64,000 bases of DNA from Flaviflexus ciconiae (lineage in GTDB: Bacteria; Actinomycetota; Actinomycetes; Actinomycetales; Actinomycetaceae): NCBI RefSeq assembly GCF_003971195.1, contig NZ_CP034593.1, positions 1,054,001 to 1,118,000 of the forward strand, read 5' to 3'. This document shows positions 53,852 to 63,359 of the stretch, piece by piece (positions within the stretch are counted from its first letter, which is position 1; every line of letters begins with the position of its first letter). The notes below the pieces were generated by a model, which was not told where the DNA came from, ran no database searches, and saw only the letters and a list, made by a program, of their open reading frames with translations. The position numbers and the translations under genes were made by a program.

Positions 53852-54751
53852 TTAGGCAGCGGCCTCGGCTTCGCGGCGTGCGTGCAGAAGAGGAAGAACG
53901 CCGCAGACAGTGGACGCGAGATCGGTGGGGAGGGAACCCGGGAGGATCGTGAATGCATCGCCGGCACCAAGGGCCAGCCAGGATTCTACGTGGTCGGCAA
54001 CGTCGTGGACGGTACCGAGAACACGTGCCGAGCCTTCTGCGTAGCGATCGGCACCTATGGCGGAGATAAGATTGCCGCGCTCCTCCGCATCCATCGTGCA
54101 TGCCGAGACGATCATAAAGAGATCGCAGACAACCTGGAGGTCGTGCCCGGCTTCCAGTGCTGCGGAGCGCAAGGAGTAGCGGATCTCGCGCGCCGTGTGG
54201 GGATCCTGTTCGCGCAGGCGAACGGTATCAACAGCGGTACCGAGCTTAGTGAGATCAATCGACTGAGCAGTATCACCGGTCAGGGCAACCGTGACTGGAG
54301 TACCAGCATCCTGCGCACGGCGAACCAGATCGAGAGCGGCATCTAGTTCGCCGTGCGGGATGTGGATCTCGAGACCAACGCCCGTGTCCTTGACCAGGTC
54401 GAGGGCGGCGTTGCCGACCTCGTCGGCGGTGACGGAAGCAAAGATGGGGCCGGTAATCCGGGACGTGAGCTTCACGGCTGCGCGGATGGCATCGAGCCTG
54501 CAATCCCGCAGGTGCAGATCGGAGCGCAGCAGGAAGGAGGCTCCGAGGGTGATTCCTGCAAGACCATCGGTCAGTGCCGCTGAGCTCATGGAAGCCAGGC
54601 GGCCGAAGTTGCAGGTTTCTACCGGGAAGTCCTCACCGAAGTCGGTATCGGTGTCGAGCACTTCTGCACCGAGGGCAGACAGATCGATCGAGAGGGCGGG
54701 AACGCGGTAGCTGGAACGGGTTTGGTTTGATGAGGGCAGCTGGATAGTCAT
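53852..54751 (-). CDS. Luciferase-like (LLM family) protein, probably flavin-dependent monooxygenase-like
   Basis: The 299-residue protein has an Ala-rich TIM-barrel-like pattern: VETCNFGRLASMSSAALTDG and ITLGASFLLRSDLHLRDCRL, DAIRAAVKLTSRITGPIFAS, and the C-terminal FTILPGSLPTDLASTVCGVL. This resembles LLM-class proteins, where the ending (LPGSLxxDL) and an early FGRLA/LDxxxAAAxLA region occur. It is shorter than typical members. AGGA precedes the ATG by seven bases. It lies downstream of a SAM-IV riboswitch and a 34-codon frame, which suggests a role in sulfur or methionine supply, for example organosulfur use. That role is inference. Confidence 0.6.
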   Translation of the reverse strand: MTIQLPSSNQTRSSYRVPALSIDLSALGAEVLDTDTDFGEDFPVETCNFGRLASMSSAALTDGLAGITLGASFLLRSDLHLRDCRLDAIRAAVKLTSRITGPIFASVTADEVGNAALDLVKDTGVGLEIHIPHGELDAALDLVRRAQDAGTPVTVALTGDTAQSIDLTKLGTAVDTVRLREQDPHTAREIRYSLRSAALEAGHDLQVVCDLFMIVSACTMDAEERGNLISAIGADRYAEGSARVLGTVHDVADHVESWLALGAGDAFTILPGSLPTDLASTVCGVLPLLHARREAEAAA

Positions 54752-54866
54752 CGTAAATCCTAAAAGTGGTTTAGCAGAGTGCTCCGAATTGGAGCTGATG
54801 TGTGAAGGTGCGTAAGTGACGCTGGAGGGATAATGAGATTCCCAGGTGTAGATCGCGTTGGCCGGA

Positions 54867-54971
54867 TCAGGCCATGGACTTATGCGTGCGCATATACATT
54901 CGATGAATTCGGTGCGTAGCCGATACTCGGACGGACTGCCCTGTCGTCTGGTAGATATTCGTGAATGTCAT
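54867..54971 (-). CDS. 34-residue reading frame directly after the SAM-IV riboswitch
   Basis: ATG 54971 lies seven bases after a clear AAGGA. The product starts MTFTNIYQTTGQSVRVSATH and ends RIHRMYMRTHKSMA: basic, with four Met and four His. It stops 115 bases before the luciferase-like gene. The strong ribosome-binding site, the place between riboswitch and gene, and the UUCG-loop hairpin just upstream (54994-55007) suggest it is translated, either as a leader peptide or as a small protein under SAM control. No similarity recognised. Confidence 0.5.
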   Translation of the reverse strand: MTFTNIYQTTGQSVRVSATHRIHRMYMRTHKSMA

Positions 54972-55004
54972 GCTATTTTCCTTCGTGCTTTCCCACCGCG
55001 AACG

Positions 55005-55110
55005 GTGCTTCGCTTGCCGATTGAGGCCTGGTCATCACCCGGGGCACCCCTCGCACGTGAGGGGTTGTCGACCAGCTAGCCGGGGCTCTTCGCTGGTTCT
55101 CTGGACCACG
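55005..55110 (-). promoter_or_regulatory. SAM-IV riboswitch
   Basis: Read on the minus strand, the region contains GCCCCGGCTAGCTGG, ACAACCCCTC, GAGGGGTGCCCCGGGTGATG and GACCAGG, then GGCAAGCGAAG. This order and spacing match the SAM-IV aptamer, an actinobacterial S-adenosylmethionine sensor: the central GCCCCGG / CCGGGTGA core, GGTC...GACC closing helix, and the downstream GGCAAGCG pseudoknot strand. A CACCG-TTCG-CGGTG hairpin follows before the ribosome-binding site of the 34-codon frame. High SAM should turn the downstream genes off. Confidence 0.88.
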
Positions 55111-55129
55111 GCCAGAATAACACGGTCCC

Positions 55130-55875
55130 TAGTCCGCATGTCAAGACACCGCTGCCCATTACGTGAGATCAGGTAATCTCATGGCATTATTCGGTCAAAT
55201 TTAGCGATTTGCAGCTACCGATCGGTAGCTTCCTGAAGAGCGACGACACCGCCCCCCAAACCGCAACCAAGCAGCCGCGGCATGCAACCATGGGAAGCTT
55301 GAGGACAATGACTATTCGGTGCAATAGCAGGCAAATGTCGCGGTCACTTTTCCTGGTTCTCAAGCATACAAGTATGTTCACTCAGTTGCGGAGAACCCAG
55401 AAGGCTCCCCAGTTCTCTGTGTCATACATGTTCGTTTTAGAGATGCCTGTCACACCCGACACGCATTGGGTTGGAACACATGGCATCTCGTCCCATGGGT
55501 GGACCTTTAGCAACCCAAATTCCGGAGGATGCTCGCCTGGCCGTGAACGGACAGGACTCAACTGGAAGCCTTGGCCAAGCCGGAGACCAGGGCAGGGCCC
55601 GTACCAGGATGGAGCCGGAGGTTTGTCCAGACCCGGTACCAGGGTGTAGCCACCCGTTAGAACGAACCCGGTGACAGAGTGTAAGCGGAGCTTAGACAAA
55701 GCGCGGAGCCACGGCAGCGCTGATGCTCAAGGCTGAACCGGGCGCCATGGGCCGAATCCGTGGCCGAGACCGATCCGGGAGCCGGTACTGCGTCGTATGC
55801 CAGTGCGGAGCCTGCGGTAAGGGTGGCACCAGCTTGCTCACACTGCTTCCCTGATACCTGCCCCTGATCCCTGGG
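55130..55875. other. Gene-poor 0.75 kb stretch
   Basis: It holds the promoter side of the SAM-IV leader (about 55130-55200) and then about 670 bases with no recognised gene. Between 55560 and 55860 it is GC-rich with repeated GGAGCC/CCGG motifs, possibly a decayed coding region, but no frame is convincing. Confidence 0.4.
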
Positions 55876-56508
55876 CTACTCGTGGCTACCGTATGCCCTC
55901 AGTGGTGCGGCAAGGAGGATGTCGTGGAGGTAGAGGATGGCGGCGGGGAGGATGAGTAGGTTCGCGAAGACAAGGACGCCGAGGATGTCGGGGTTGAAGT
56001 AGAGAATCGCTGGCTGGATGAGAAGCAGTGCGAGAGCGAGGAAAGTACGCGGCAGGTAGCGGAACGCTAGGAGTGCTGAACGTTTAGTTGCTGAACCTAT
56101 TGGGGCCTTGTACTGGCTGATGTAGGGGAAGTACCAGACGGCAAATCCCAGGATGAGGATAGTGCCGGTGATGGAGAGGACGGTGGCGATGGTGCCGGCC
56201 AGTCCCAGGTCCATGCGGCCGATGGCCCAGATCTCCCAGGCTGCCAGGAGCAGGAAGACGAGAATAAGTAGCCAAGCGGTAGTGGCCCGCCAAAAGGTTT
56301 CCTTGAAGGTATTCCAGAATGTTTTGGCCGGTGAGGAGCCCTCCTCCCGCAGTTGCTGGAGGAGGGCTGCGTGGGCGCCTGCTGCTGAGGCGCCCACTGT
56401 GACGATTGGTAGGCAGAAGAGGACGAACAGCACGTTGATGATGATCGCCTCTGTTACCGCGACAAGCCCGTTGTAGAACTTGGTGTCGGGTGCGAGCCAC
56501 CCTGCCAT
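55876..56508 (-). CDS. YesL family (DUF624) membrane protein
   Basis: ATG 56508 starts a 210-residue protein, five bases after the permease stop. The N-terminus YNGLVAVTEAIIINVLFVLF, then CLPIVTVGASAAGAHAALLQ, is the DUF624 signature (NxxWxxxxxPIxTxGxxxxA pattern), followed by four further hydrophobic segments. YesL proteins are consistently encoded with sugar ABC transporters for plant or host glycans and are thought to assist them; the mechanism is not known. The longer open frame upstream overlaps the permease and is rejected. Confidence 0.85.
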   Translation of the reverse strand: MAGWLAPDTKFYNGLVAVTEAIIINVLFVLFCLPIVTVGASAAGAHAALLQQLREEGSSPAKTFWNTFKETFWRATTAWLLILVFLLLAAWEIWAIGRMDLGLAGTIATVLSITGTILILGFAVWYFPYISQYKAPIGSATKRSALLAFRYLPRTFLALALLLIQPAILYFNPDILGVLVFANLLILPAAILYLHDILLAAPLRAYGSHE

Positions 56509-56513
56509 AGCGA

Positions 56514-57428
56514 TCAGCCCTTGACGGAACCGGCGACAACACCCTCGATGATGTGCTTCTGGGATACGAGGTAGAAGACAACGATCGGGACGATAGCGAG
56601 TACGAGCATTGCCATCATCGCTCCCATGTCCCTGTTGCCGTTCGAGCCCACCAGCATCTGTACCACGACGGGGATGGTCTTGTATCGGGTGGAGAGGCCG
56701 ATGACGAGGTATGGAAGGAGGTAATCGTTCCAGATCCACATGGCGTTAAGAATCGCCACGGTGACGGTGGTGGGTTTGAGGATGGGGAGGATAATCCGGA
56801 AATAGTTCTGGAGCGGCCCACACCCATCAATGTAGGCGGCCTCCTCAATCTCTAGGGGAATACCTTTGATGAAGCCCGAGAAGATAAACACCGATAGGCC
56901 TGCTCCAAATCCCAGATAGAGCACCACCATGCCCAAGGGGTTGTTGAAGTGGAGCATGTCGGCGATCTTCACGGTGGGGAACATGACCATCTGGAAGGGG
57001 ATAACCATGGAGAACACAAACAGGTAGTACAGGGCCGAAGTCCACCAGGTCTTGACCCGGATGATGTAATAGGCCGTCATAGCACTGAAGAACACGACGG
57101 TAGCGACCGAGAGAACGGTAATGACGAAGGACCAGAGAATGGCTTCGAAGAAACCGGTCCTGGCAAGGCCCGTTGTGTAGTTCTGCAAGCCCGCCCACAT
57201 GTCCCCAATCGGGAGAGCGAACGGGTCGGAGCTGATTGAGAACTTGTGCTTGAACGAGTTAATGACAATGAACAGGATTGGCCCGATGAAGACAACGACC
57301 AGGAGAACAAGAACAACATAGAAGAAGCCGTTGCGTGCTGGCTTGGGCTTCTCCCCCGCCGAGAGCGTCTGGTTGCCCTCCGGTAGGGGTTCGGCGGCGT
57401 TCTCAGCATGTTCGATCATGGCGCTCAT
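56514..57428 (-). CDS. Carbohydrate ABC transporter permease (MalG type)
   Basis: The start at ATG 57428 overlaps the stop of the other permease gene (ATGA). The 304-residue protein has six membrane segments and the cytoplasmic EAA loop EIEEAAYIDGCGPLQNYFRI and ILPILKP, which contacts the ATPase. It forms the pore with the MalF-type partner. No ATPase gene is present in this operon, so a shared MsiK-like ATPase elsewhere probably powers it, as is common in actinobacteria. Confidence 0.93.
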   Translation of the reverse strand: MSAMIEHAENAAEPLPEGNQTLSAGEKPKPARNGFFYVVLVLLVVVFIGPILFIVINSFKHKFSISSDPFALPIGDMWAGLQNYTTGLARTGFFEAILWSFVITVLSVATVVFFSAMTAYYIIRVKTWWTSALYYLFVFSMVIPFQMVMFPTVKIADMLHFNNPLGMVVLYLGFGAGLSVFIFSGFIKGIPLEIEEAAYIDGCGPLQNYFRIILPILKPTTVTVAILNAMWIWNDYLLPYLVIGLSTRYKTIPVVVQMLVGSNGNRDMGAMMAMLVLAIVPIVVFYLVSQKHIIEGVVAGSVKG

Positions 57429-58270
57429 GCCTCGACCTCCTTGCTTCGGGTCGCCCGTAACTGGACGAGTGCGATCAGGACAACAAAAATCACGAAGATA
57501 ACGGCCTTGGCCTGGCCGACACCTTCCTGGCCCATCCGGGCAAACATCGTGTTCACGATGTTGAGGGCAACCATTTCGGTCTGCGCCTGCGGCGCACCGT
57601 TGGTGAGCGCAAGGTTTTGGTCGAACAGCTTGAACGAATTGGCCAGTGTCAGGAATACACAGATGGTGATCGTGGGCATGATAACCGGGATAGTGACATG
57701 GCGCAGGGTCTGCCACCTCGTGGCACCGTCAATTTCGGATGCTTCGGTGAGCTCGGGTGGGACGGACTGGAGGCCGGCAATGTAGATGATCATCATGTAG
57801 CCGACCTGCTGCCAGTTGATGAGCAGGATTAGGCCCACGAAGCCGTACTCCCATTTGGAAATGATCGTGGTGCCGTAGTTCGCGAGCACGGCGTTGATCA
57901 TCTGCTGCCACGTGTATCCGAGAACAATGCCGCCAATGAGGTTTGGCATGAAGAACACGGAGCGGAAAAAGTTTGTGCCACGCAATTTCTGCGTGAGCAA
58001 ACGCGCGATTGCGAAAGCAAAAATGTTGACCGAAACAACGGCGACAAAGACAACGAGGATCGTGAACCCAAATGAACTGGTGAAGCCCTGGCTCTCATCA
58101 AACGCCCGCTGATAGTTTTCTAGGCCCACCCATTCGGCATTCGAAATCGTCGTGAAATCGGAGAACGACAGGTAGATGCCGATGACAAAAGGCAACAGGA
58201 ACGCGATGGTGAACGCGATGCCTGTTGGGGCCACGAAAACGGGAAAATACTTCTTTAGTGCTCTTTGCAT
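57425..58270 (-). CDS. Carbohydrate ABC transporter permease (MalF type)
   Basis: ATG 58270 (MQRALKKYFPVFVAPTGIAF) starts a 281-residue protein with six membrane segments. Its EAA loop is PPELTEASEIDGATRWQTLR followed by HVTIPVIMPT. It pairs with the MalG-type permease encoded immediately downstream with a four-base overlap. Between it and the binding-protein gene lies a strong hairpin (58321-58352) that probably lowers permease expression relative to the binding protein. Confidence 0.93.
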   Translation of the reverse strand: MQRALKKYFPVFVAPTGIAFTIAFLLPFVIGIYLSFSDFTTISNAEWVGLENYQRAFDESQGFTSSFGFTILVVFVAVVSVNIFAFAIARLLTQKLRGTNFFRSVFFMPNLIGGIVLGYTWQQMINAVLANYGTTIISKWEYGFVGLILLINWQQVGYMMIIYIAGLQSVPPELTEASEIDGATRWQTLRHVTIPVIMPTITICVFLTLANSFKLFDQNLALTNGAPQAQTEMVALNIVNTMFARMGQEGVGQAKAVIFVIFVVLIALVQLRATRSKEVEA

Positions 58271-58320
58271 GTTTGTCTCAATTCTGGAGCGCGTCTTGGC
58301 GCTCCATAGACAAAGGGGGT

Positions 58321-58352
58321 GCTGGGGGCGGGGCAGACGCCCCACCCCCAGC
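58321..58352 (-). terminator. Intercistronic hairpin between binding-protein and permease genes
   Basis: A 14-bp stem (GCTGGGGGCGGGGC with 58339-58352, one G-U in the transcript) with a 4-base loop, starting 10 bases after the binding-protein stop. Its position resembles the malE-malF hairpin, which gives partial termination or mRNA protection. Confidence 0.65.
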
Positions 58353-58361
58353 GTTCAGGCA

Positions 58362-59696
58362 TTAGCCCAGGTTAGCCTTCTCGGAGGCCCAGCTGGAAAC
58401 GAAGATGTCGACAACATCGCTCCATTCCATGTTGCCCGATGCGTACTGGGCAAGACCGCCAGCAAAGTCCTCCTTGAACTTCTGCGACGGGAAGGTGGTG
58501 AACACCCACGGGATCGGCTCCAGATCCGGGTCGGTCATGTACCGGTTCACTTCCTTTGCCAGCGGGTCGGACGGGGTCGAATCGCCAAACGACTCAAACG
58601 GAGCAATGAAGCCCAGATCGTTGGTCACGTAGTCCATTCCCTCTTCAGAGCTGAACAGCCAATTCACGAAGTCAATCGTGGCCTGCTGGTCGGCTTCGGA
58701 AGCTTCGGAGTTGATAGCCATGAAGGCCTCGGTGCCGATGTTGATCGACTTGGACTCTTCGCCCTCGACACCGGTGTAGATCGGGAGGAACTTGATATCG
58801 TCCTCGGCAACGACGTTGCCTTCGATGTCGCTGATCTGGCTCCACGCCCAGTTGCCATTCTGCACCATGGCGGCCTTACCGGTTGCGAACTCCTGCATGG
58901 AGTCCGTGACGGTCTTGGACGGGGTCAGCGAAGGCTCGACCGTCGAGTTCGTCAGGTACAGGTCAAACACGTTCTTGTAGTTCTCGTTGTACGAGAAAGC
59001 GATCTCCTGCTTGTCGGTCACGCCCTCTTCGTCGTACTCGTAGAACACGGGAATGTTGGCAAGGTGGGTCTGGAAACGCCACTCCTCACCCGTAGCAAGC
59101 GAGGTGGAAGCGAAGACACCGTCAATGCCCAGCTCATCCTTGCGAGCCTGCATGTCATCCGTGACTTCCTTCAGGGTGTCAAAGTTGTTGATCTCATCCA
59201 TCGAGGTCACGACCGCGCTATCCATGGCGAAGTAGTCTTCGAAGATTGCCTCGTTGTAGATGATCCCGAAGCCCTCTACTGCCAGCGGCACGCCGTAGAT
59301 CTTGCCGTCCTCGCCTTGAAGGGCAAGGCCCGGATCGTTCAGGTCCTGAGCAAAATCTGTGTCATCGAGTTCGAGAGCGTATTCCTGCCAGTTCACGAGA
59401 CCCATCGGCCCGTTGATCTGGTACAGGGTCGGCGCTTCAGACTTCGTGATCTCAGATTTCAGTGTCTGCTCGTATGTACCGGAAGCAGCCGTAACGACCT
59501 TGACCTCAATACCGGTCTCCTCGGTGTACGCGGCCGCGATCTTCTTGTAGGTTTCCTCGGACTCCGGCTTCCAGTTCAGGAAGTAGACCGAGCCCTCGCC
59601 ACCTTCCGCCTCATCGTCAGACCCGCACGCAGCGAGACCGCCAAGGGCGAAGGCTCCGGCCGTCAAAACAGCGACGGCCTTCTTAGCGTTGAACAT
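58362..59696 (-). CDS. Sugar ABC transporter substrate-binding lipoprotein
   Basis: ATG 59696 follows GGAGGACACATC. The signal peptide VAVLTAGAFALGGLAACGSD has a lipobox LAAC (Cys about residue 24). The mature protein is a family 1 extracellular solute-binding protein: YFLNWKPESEETYKKIAAAY, SEAPTLYQINGP, GIYGVPLAVEGFGIIYN-like segments, FATGKAAMVQNGNWAWSQI and ADQQATIDFVNWLFSSEEG. It is an anchored receptor delivering a sugar to the permeases. The sugar cannot be deduced. No regulator gene is adjacent. Confidence 0.93.
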   Translation of the reverse strand: MFNAKKAVAVLTAGAFALGGLAACGSDDEAEGGEGSVYFLNWKPESEETYKKIAAAYTEETGIEVKVVTAASGTYEQTLKSEITKSEAPTLYQINGPMGLVNWQEYALELDDTDFAQDLNDPGLALQGEDGKIYGVPLAVEGFGIIYNEAIFEDYFAMDSAVVTSMDEINNFDTLKEVTDDMQARKDELGIDGVFASTSLATGEEWRFQTHLANIPVFYEYDEEGVTDKQEIAFSYNENYKNVFDLYLTNSTVEPSLTPSKTVTDSMQEFATGKAAMVQNGNWAWSQISDIEGNVVAEDDIKFLPIYTGVEGEESKSINIGTEAFMAINSEASEADQQATIDFVNWLFSSEEGMDYVTNDLGFIAPFESFGDSTPSDPLAKEVNRYMTDPDLEPIPWVFTTFPSQKFKEDFAGGLAQYASGNMEWSDVVDIFVSSWASEKANLG

Positions 59697-59854
59697 GATG
59701 TGTCCTCCTTCGGACATCCAAATACCCCACCGGCGTCCTTGCCGACAGGCGTTCACAGAAGACTTCCTGAACATAAGTACAGAGGAAGTTCCGTCTTGTG
59801 ACTATCAACATCATGGCACATAGGTTTTTCATTCACCAAAACGAAACAGGTGTG

Positions 59855-59940
59855 TGCCTTAGTGTGGTGTAAATTCCTGCGGGACTGCCGGGCCTGAAGT
59901 GTGGTGAGGAGTCATCGTGGGAGACTCAATTGAATCGACC
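59855..59940 (+). repeat. Solo left end of the IS256 element (about 85 bp)
   Basis: CCTTAGTGTGGTGTAAATTC and on to GAGACTCAATTGAATCGAC repeats 44279-44363 with three or four differences. There is no transposase here. It lies just upstream of the sugar transporter operon, between it and proB. Confidence 0.85.
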
Positions 59941-60382
59941 AATAGGAAGTGCACATCTGATCGAATCGAAGCGAACGAACTGGGAGCTTGGTTCAATGCC
60001 ACAGACACCAGGGTCAGGTAGTTCAGAATTCGCTTAAGAATGCCAGGTGAGCGATCCTCTTCAATCAAATACGATCGGTCCGAGCCGACCTGAACGCATC
60101 TGGGTCAATCAGGGGCACAATCGAGTGCCACGAGGACTCTGACCTACCGGCTCTGAGAGGCTCGTTGAGTGGCACCGGGGCAATCATTTTCGGCGTACAC
60201 CGAGCTATTTTGACTGCTCCAACAATGAGCGTCTTTCCCCGTCACCGGAATGAAAGGGAGCACTCTGCCTGTCTCCCACCAACATCATTGCGGGCACGCA
60301 CTTCGTAGACGTATCGGCGGAAGCCCTACCAGTCTTCCTCAATCATGCGAGCGACGGATGGGGCGGTGATCGGAAAGCTCCG
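59941..60382. other. Intergenic stretch downstream of proB, no gene seen
   Basis: About 440 bases without a recognisable frame. It may be debris from the rearrangement that placed the IS256 end and the transporter operon here. Confidence 0.35.
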
Positions 60383-61498
60383 TCAGTGCCGCATCAGCAC
60401 CATGTCGTCAACGTGAACCGCCGGGCGGCCTGCGCCAGCTACACCGGCGGAGGCACGGAGCCTTTCAGAATCCCAGCCAGCCAGTCCTCGGGCAACGAGG
60501 TTGCCGTCGGGTCCGATGATGTCGATGGGATCACCCGGATCGAAGGTTCCGACGACGTCGGTGACACCGACGGCGAGAAGCGAGTTGCCACCGGATTCCA
60601 GGGCAGCAACCGCACCAGCATCAAGCCGAAGCTGACCGGATGACTGTGCCGCATGGGCGATCCACAACGCTCGAGCGTTCGACTTGGTGCCGGTGGCAGC
60701 GAACCAGGTGCCGACCGGCTCTCCTGCGAGGGCCCGACCGAGATTGTCGGCCGAGGTGACGATGGTGGGGATACCGAAGGCGGTCGCCATGCGGGCGGCG
60801 GTTACCTTGGTTGCCATGCCACCGGTACCGAAGGAGCTACCCCTGCCGGTGATCGAATAGTTCTGAAGCTCGGACATGTCACCCACGAAGGGGATCCGGC
60901 GCGAGCCGGGTTCCTTGGGCGGGCCAGAGTAAAGAGCATCCACATCCGTGAGCAAGAGCAGGAAGTCAGCATCAATGAGGTGGGCGATGAGAGCTGCGAG
61001 ACGGTCGTTGTCTCCCAGCCTGAGTTCCGAGGTGGCCACCGCATCGTTCTCGTTGACGATGGGAACGATCCCCATAGTCAGTAGCCGGTCGAGAGCCAGG
61101 CGAGCGTTGCGGTAGTGGTTGCGGCGAATTACATCGTCGGCGGTGAGCAGGACTTGGCCGATGCTGATGTTGTGGGCGTTGAAGCGCTCGCTGTATTCGG
61201 CCATAAGCTTTGTTTGACCGACCATGGAGGCGGCCTGAAGCCCCGCCATGTCCGTCGGCCGCGACGTCATGCCGAGACTGCCGACGCCCGCGGCGACGGC
61301 GCCGGAGGAGACGAGCGCGAAGCGCTGGTCCCTGCTGTATGCCTCTGCGAGAGTGTCAGAGAGGATATTGAGCTGTTCGTGGTTCAGTGTGCCGTCGGGC
61401 AACGTTAGGGAGGAGGATCCGACCTTGACAACGAACTTGGGGGCGCTGGGGACGAGCGACCTGTTGGCCAGTCCCCACTTTATTGATCCGCTGGTCAC
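60383..61498 (-). CDS. proB: Glutamate 5-kinase ProB
   Basis: GTG 61498 overlaps the obgE stop by four bases; the longer frame is not needed. The 371-residue protein has an amino-acid kinase domain ([83 protein letters not shown]) and a C-terminal PUA domain (from about residue 275, [20 protein letters not shown]). It phosphorylates glutamate in the first step to proline. Confidence 0.96.
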   Translation of the reverse strand: MTSGSIKWGLANRSLVPSAPKFVVKVGSSSLTLPDGTLNHEQLNILSDTLAEAYSRDQRFALVSSGAVAAGVGSLGMTSRPTDMAGLQAASMVGQTKLMAEYSERFNAHNISIGQVLLTADDVIRRNHYRNARLALDRLLTMGIVPIVNENDAVATSELRLGDNDRLAALIAHLIDADFLLLLTDVDALYSGPPKEPGSRRIPFVGDMSELQNYSITGRGSSFGTGGMATKVTAARMATAFGIPTIVTSADNLGRALAGEPVGTWFAATGTKSNARALWIAHAAQSSGQLRLDAGAVAALESGGNSLLAVGVTDVVGTFDPGDPIDIIGPDGNLVARGLAGWDSERLRASAGVAGAGRPAVHVDDMVLMRH

Positions 61499-63012
61499 TG
61501 CTCCTCCGGATCGGTCCAGACTCCGGACTCGCGCTCCGTCCACAGTTCTTGGCGAGCAGCTTCTTGAGCGTCCATCTTCTCGTAGAAGGCATCCCGCTTT
61601 TCCTGACGGGTGGGGCGAGAGGACTCTTCGAAGCGAAGATCCGTACCGCGGGGGCCAAGGAGCTCTGCACCGGTTGCCATGGTGGGCTCCCAGTCAAACA
61701 CCACTCCCCCGTCGACATCGCCGATCACGACTGTGTCGCCAGCAAGAGCGCCTGCCTTAACGAGTTCATCCTCAACCCCGAGCTTCGCGAGTCGGTCGGC
61801 CAGGTAGCCTACGGCCTCGTCGTTGTCGAAGTTGGTTTGGCGGACCCAGCGTTCGGGCTTATCACCAAGGACCTGGTAGAAGGTGCCGGAGCTGCCGCCA
61901 AGGCGGTTGATGTGGAACTCGTTGCGGGCGCCACGCGGCTCGGGCCGCAGAACGATCGGTGCGGGCTCTTCCTCGGGCTGGTTCTCGCGTACCTCGGTAA
62001 CGAGAGCCGCAAGAGCGAAGGAGAGTTCACGTAGTCCCTCGCGGGACACTGCGGAGACAATGTGGACCGGGTACTTCGTGCGCAGGTCCTCGGCAACAAA
62101 CTCTGCCAGTTCCTTGGCTTCGGGCACGTCGGCCTTGTTGAGAACAATGAGGCGAGGGCGTTCCATGAGCGGCAGGTGGCCATGGGTGGGCGGGATCTGC
62201 TGGGAGTAGATCTCAATCTCCCGCTCCAGTGTCATGAGATCAGACTCGGGATCGCGTCCCGGCTCCAGGGTGGCGCAGTCAAGCACGTGAACAATAACTG
62301 CACAGCGTTCAATGTGGCGCAGGAACTCGAGACCGAGTCCCTTCCCTTCCGAGGCGCCGGGAATAAGGCCGGGGACATCGGCAATCGTGTACCGAACGTC
62401 CCCAGCATCAACCACACCGAGGTTCGGAACCAAGGTGGTGAACGGGTAGTCGGCAATCTTGGGCCGTGCGGCGGACATGGAGGCGATGAGGGATGACTTG
62501 CCGGCCGAGGGGAAGCCCACGAGAGCAACGTCGGCGACGGACTTGAGCTCGAGAACAACGTCGATCTGTTCACCCGTGTCACCGAGCAGGGCAAAGCCGG
62601 GGGCCTTGCGCTTCGGGGATGCGAGGGCTGCGTTGCCGAGACCGCCCTGGCCGCCCTTGGCAAGCATGTACTGCGCGCCGGGGCCTACGAGGTCAGCAAG
62701 GATATCGCCATTCATGGACTTGACCACGGTGCCGCTGGGTACACCGAGGATCAGGTCCTCACCGGACTTGCCGATCCTGAGGTCGCCTTCGCCCGGCTTG
62801 CCGGAGGTGGCTGCCTGGTGTGGGGAACGGTGATAGCTAAGTAGCGTGGTTACCTGCGGATCGACCTCAAGGATGATGTCGCCACCATTGCCGCCGTTGG
62901 CCCCGTCGGGGCCTCCGAGGGGCTTGAACTTTTCCCGGCGCACGGACACGCAGCCGTTACCGCCGTTGCCCGCCTTAGCGTGCAAAACGACCCTGTCAAC
63001 GAAACTAGCCAC
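61495..63012 (-). CDS. obgE: GTPase Obg/CgtA
   Basis: GTG 63012 ([20 protein letters not shown]) with GGAGG six bases upstream is the start; the longer frame has no site. The 505-residue protein has the glycine-rich Obg fold (about 1-160) and a G domain with P-loop [35 protein letters not shown] and [10 protein letters not shown]-terminal OCT domain (about 370-450) and an acidic/basic tail follow. Obg acts in 50S assembly and stress control. It is coupled to proB. Confidence 0.96.
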   Translation of the reverse strand: MASFVDRVVLHAKAGNGGNGCVSVRREKFKPLGGPDGANGGNGGDIILEVDPQVTTLLSYHRSPHQAATSGKPGEGDLRIGKSGEDLILGVPSGTVVKSMNGDILADLVGPGAQYMLAKGGQGGLGNAALASPKRKAPGFALLGDTGEQIDVVLELKSVADVALVGFPSAGKSSLIASMSAARPKIADYPFTTLVPNLGVVDAGDVRYTIADVPGLIPGASEGKGLGLEFLRHIERCAVIVHVLDCATLEPGRDPESDLMTLEREIEIYSQQIPPTHGHLPLMERPRLIVLNKADVPEAKELAEFVAEDLRTKYPVHIVSAVSREGLRELSFALAALVTEVRENQPEEEPAPIVLRPEPRGARNEFHINRLGGSSGTFYQVLGDKPERWVRQTNFDNDEAVGYLADRLAKLGVEDELVKAGALAGDTVVIGDVDGGVVFDWEPTMATGAELLGPRGTDLRFEESSRPTRQEKRDAFYEKMDAQEAARQELWTERESGVWTDPEEQ

Positions 63013-63036
63013 CGTTACCTCCAAAGAATGGCAGAA

Positions 63037-63063
63037 GGGGTGGACGGCACTGCCGTCCACCCC
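63037..63063 (-). terminator. 13-bp hairpin between rpmA and obgE
   Basis: GGGGTGGACGGCA (63037-63049) pairs perfectly with 63051-63063. It starts 20 bases after the rpmA stop and ends about 20 bases before the obgE ribosome-binding site. Likely a partial terminator that gives higher ribosomal-protein than obgE expression. Confidence 0.7.
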
Positions 63064-63082
63064 TCACTGTTTAAAATTTTGT

Positions 63083-63340
63083 TCAGGCGGAAACCGGAAC
63101 GATGTCGACGATCTTGCGATCGCGACGGACACCGAATTCAACGGTGCCGGTTGCAAGGGCGAACAGCGTGTCGTCCTTGCCGCGCCCGACGTTGTTGCCG
63201 GGGTGGAACTTGGTGCCGCGCTGGCGAACGAGGATCTCGCCCGCGTTCACGAGCTGACCGCCGAAACGCTTAACGCCGAGGCGCTGTGCGTTCGAATCGC
63301 GACCGTTGCGCGTTGAGGATGCACCCTTCTTGGTTGCCAT
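63083..63340 (-). CDS. rpmA: 50S ribosomal protein bL27
   Basis: The 85-residue protein starts [20 protein letters not shown] and contains [20 protein letters not shown] and [20 protein letters not shown], standard for bL27, which reaches into the peptidyl-transferase centre. It follows rplU by 19 bases. Confidence 0.98.
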   Translation of the reverse strand: MATKKGASSTRNGRDSNAQRLGVKRFGGQLVNAGEILVRQRGTKFHPGNNVGRGKDDTLFALATGTVEFGVRRDRKIVDIVPVSA

Positions 63341-63359
63341 AGTTCAGGTCCTTCCTTAC

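Noticed and set aside
58176..59801. Long plus-strand open frame (541 codons) opposite the substrate-binding protein gene
   Set aside because: It is the antisense shadow of a clear lipoprotein gene with signal peptide, lipobox and ribosome-binding site; the antisense translation has no domain and overlaps hairpins.
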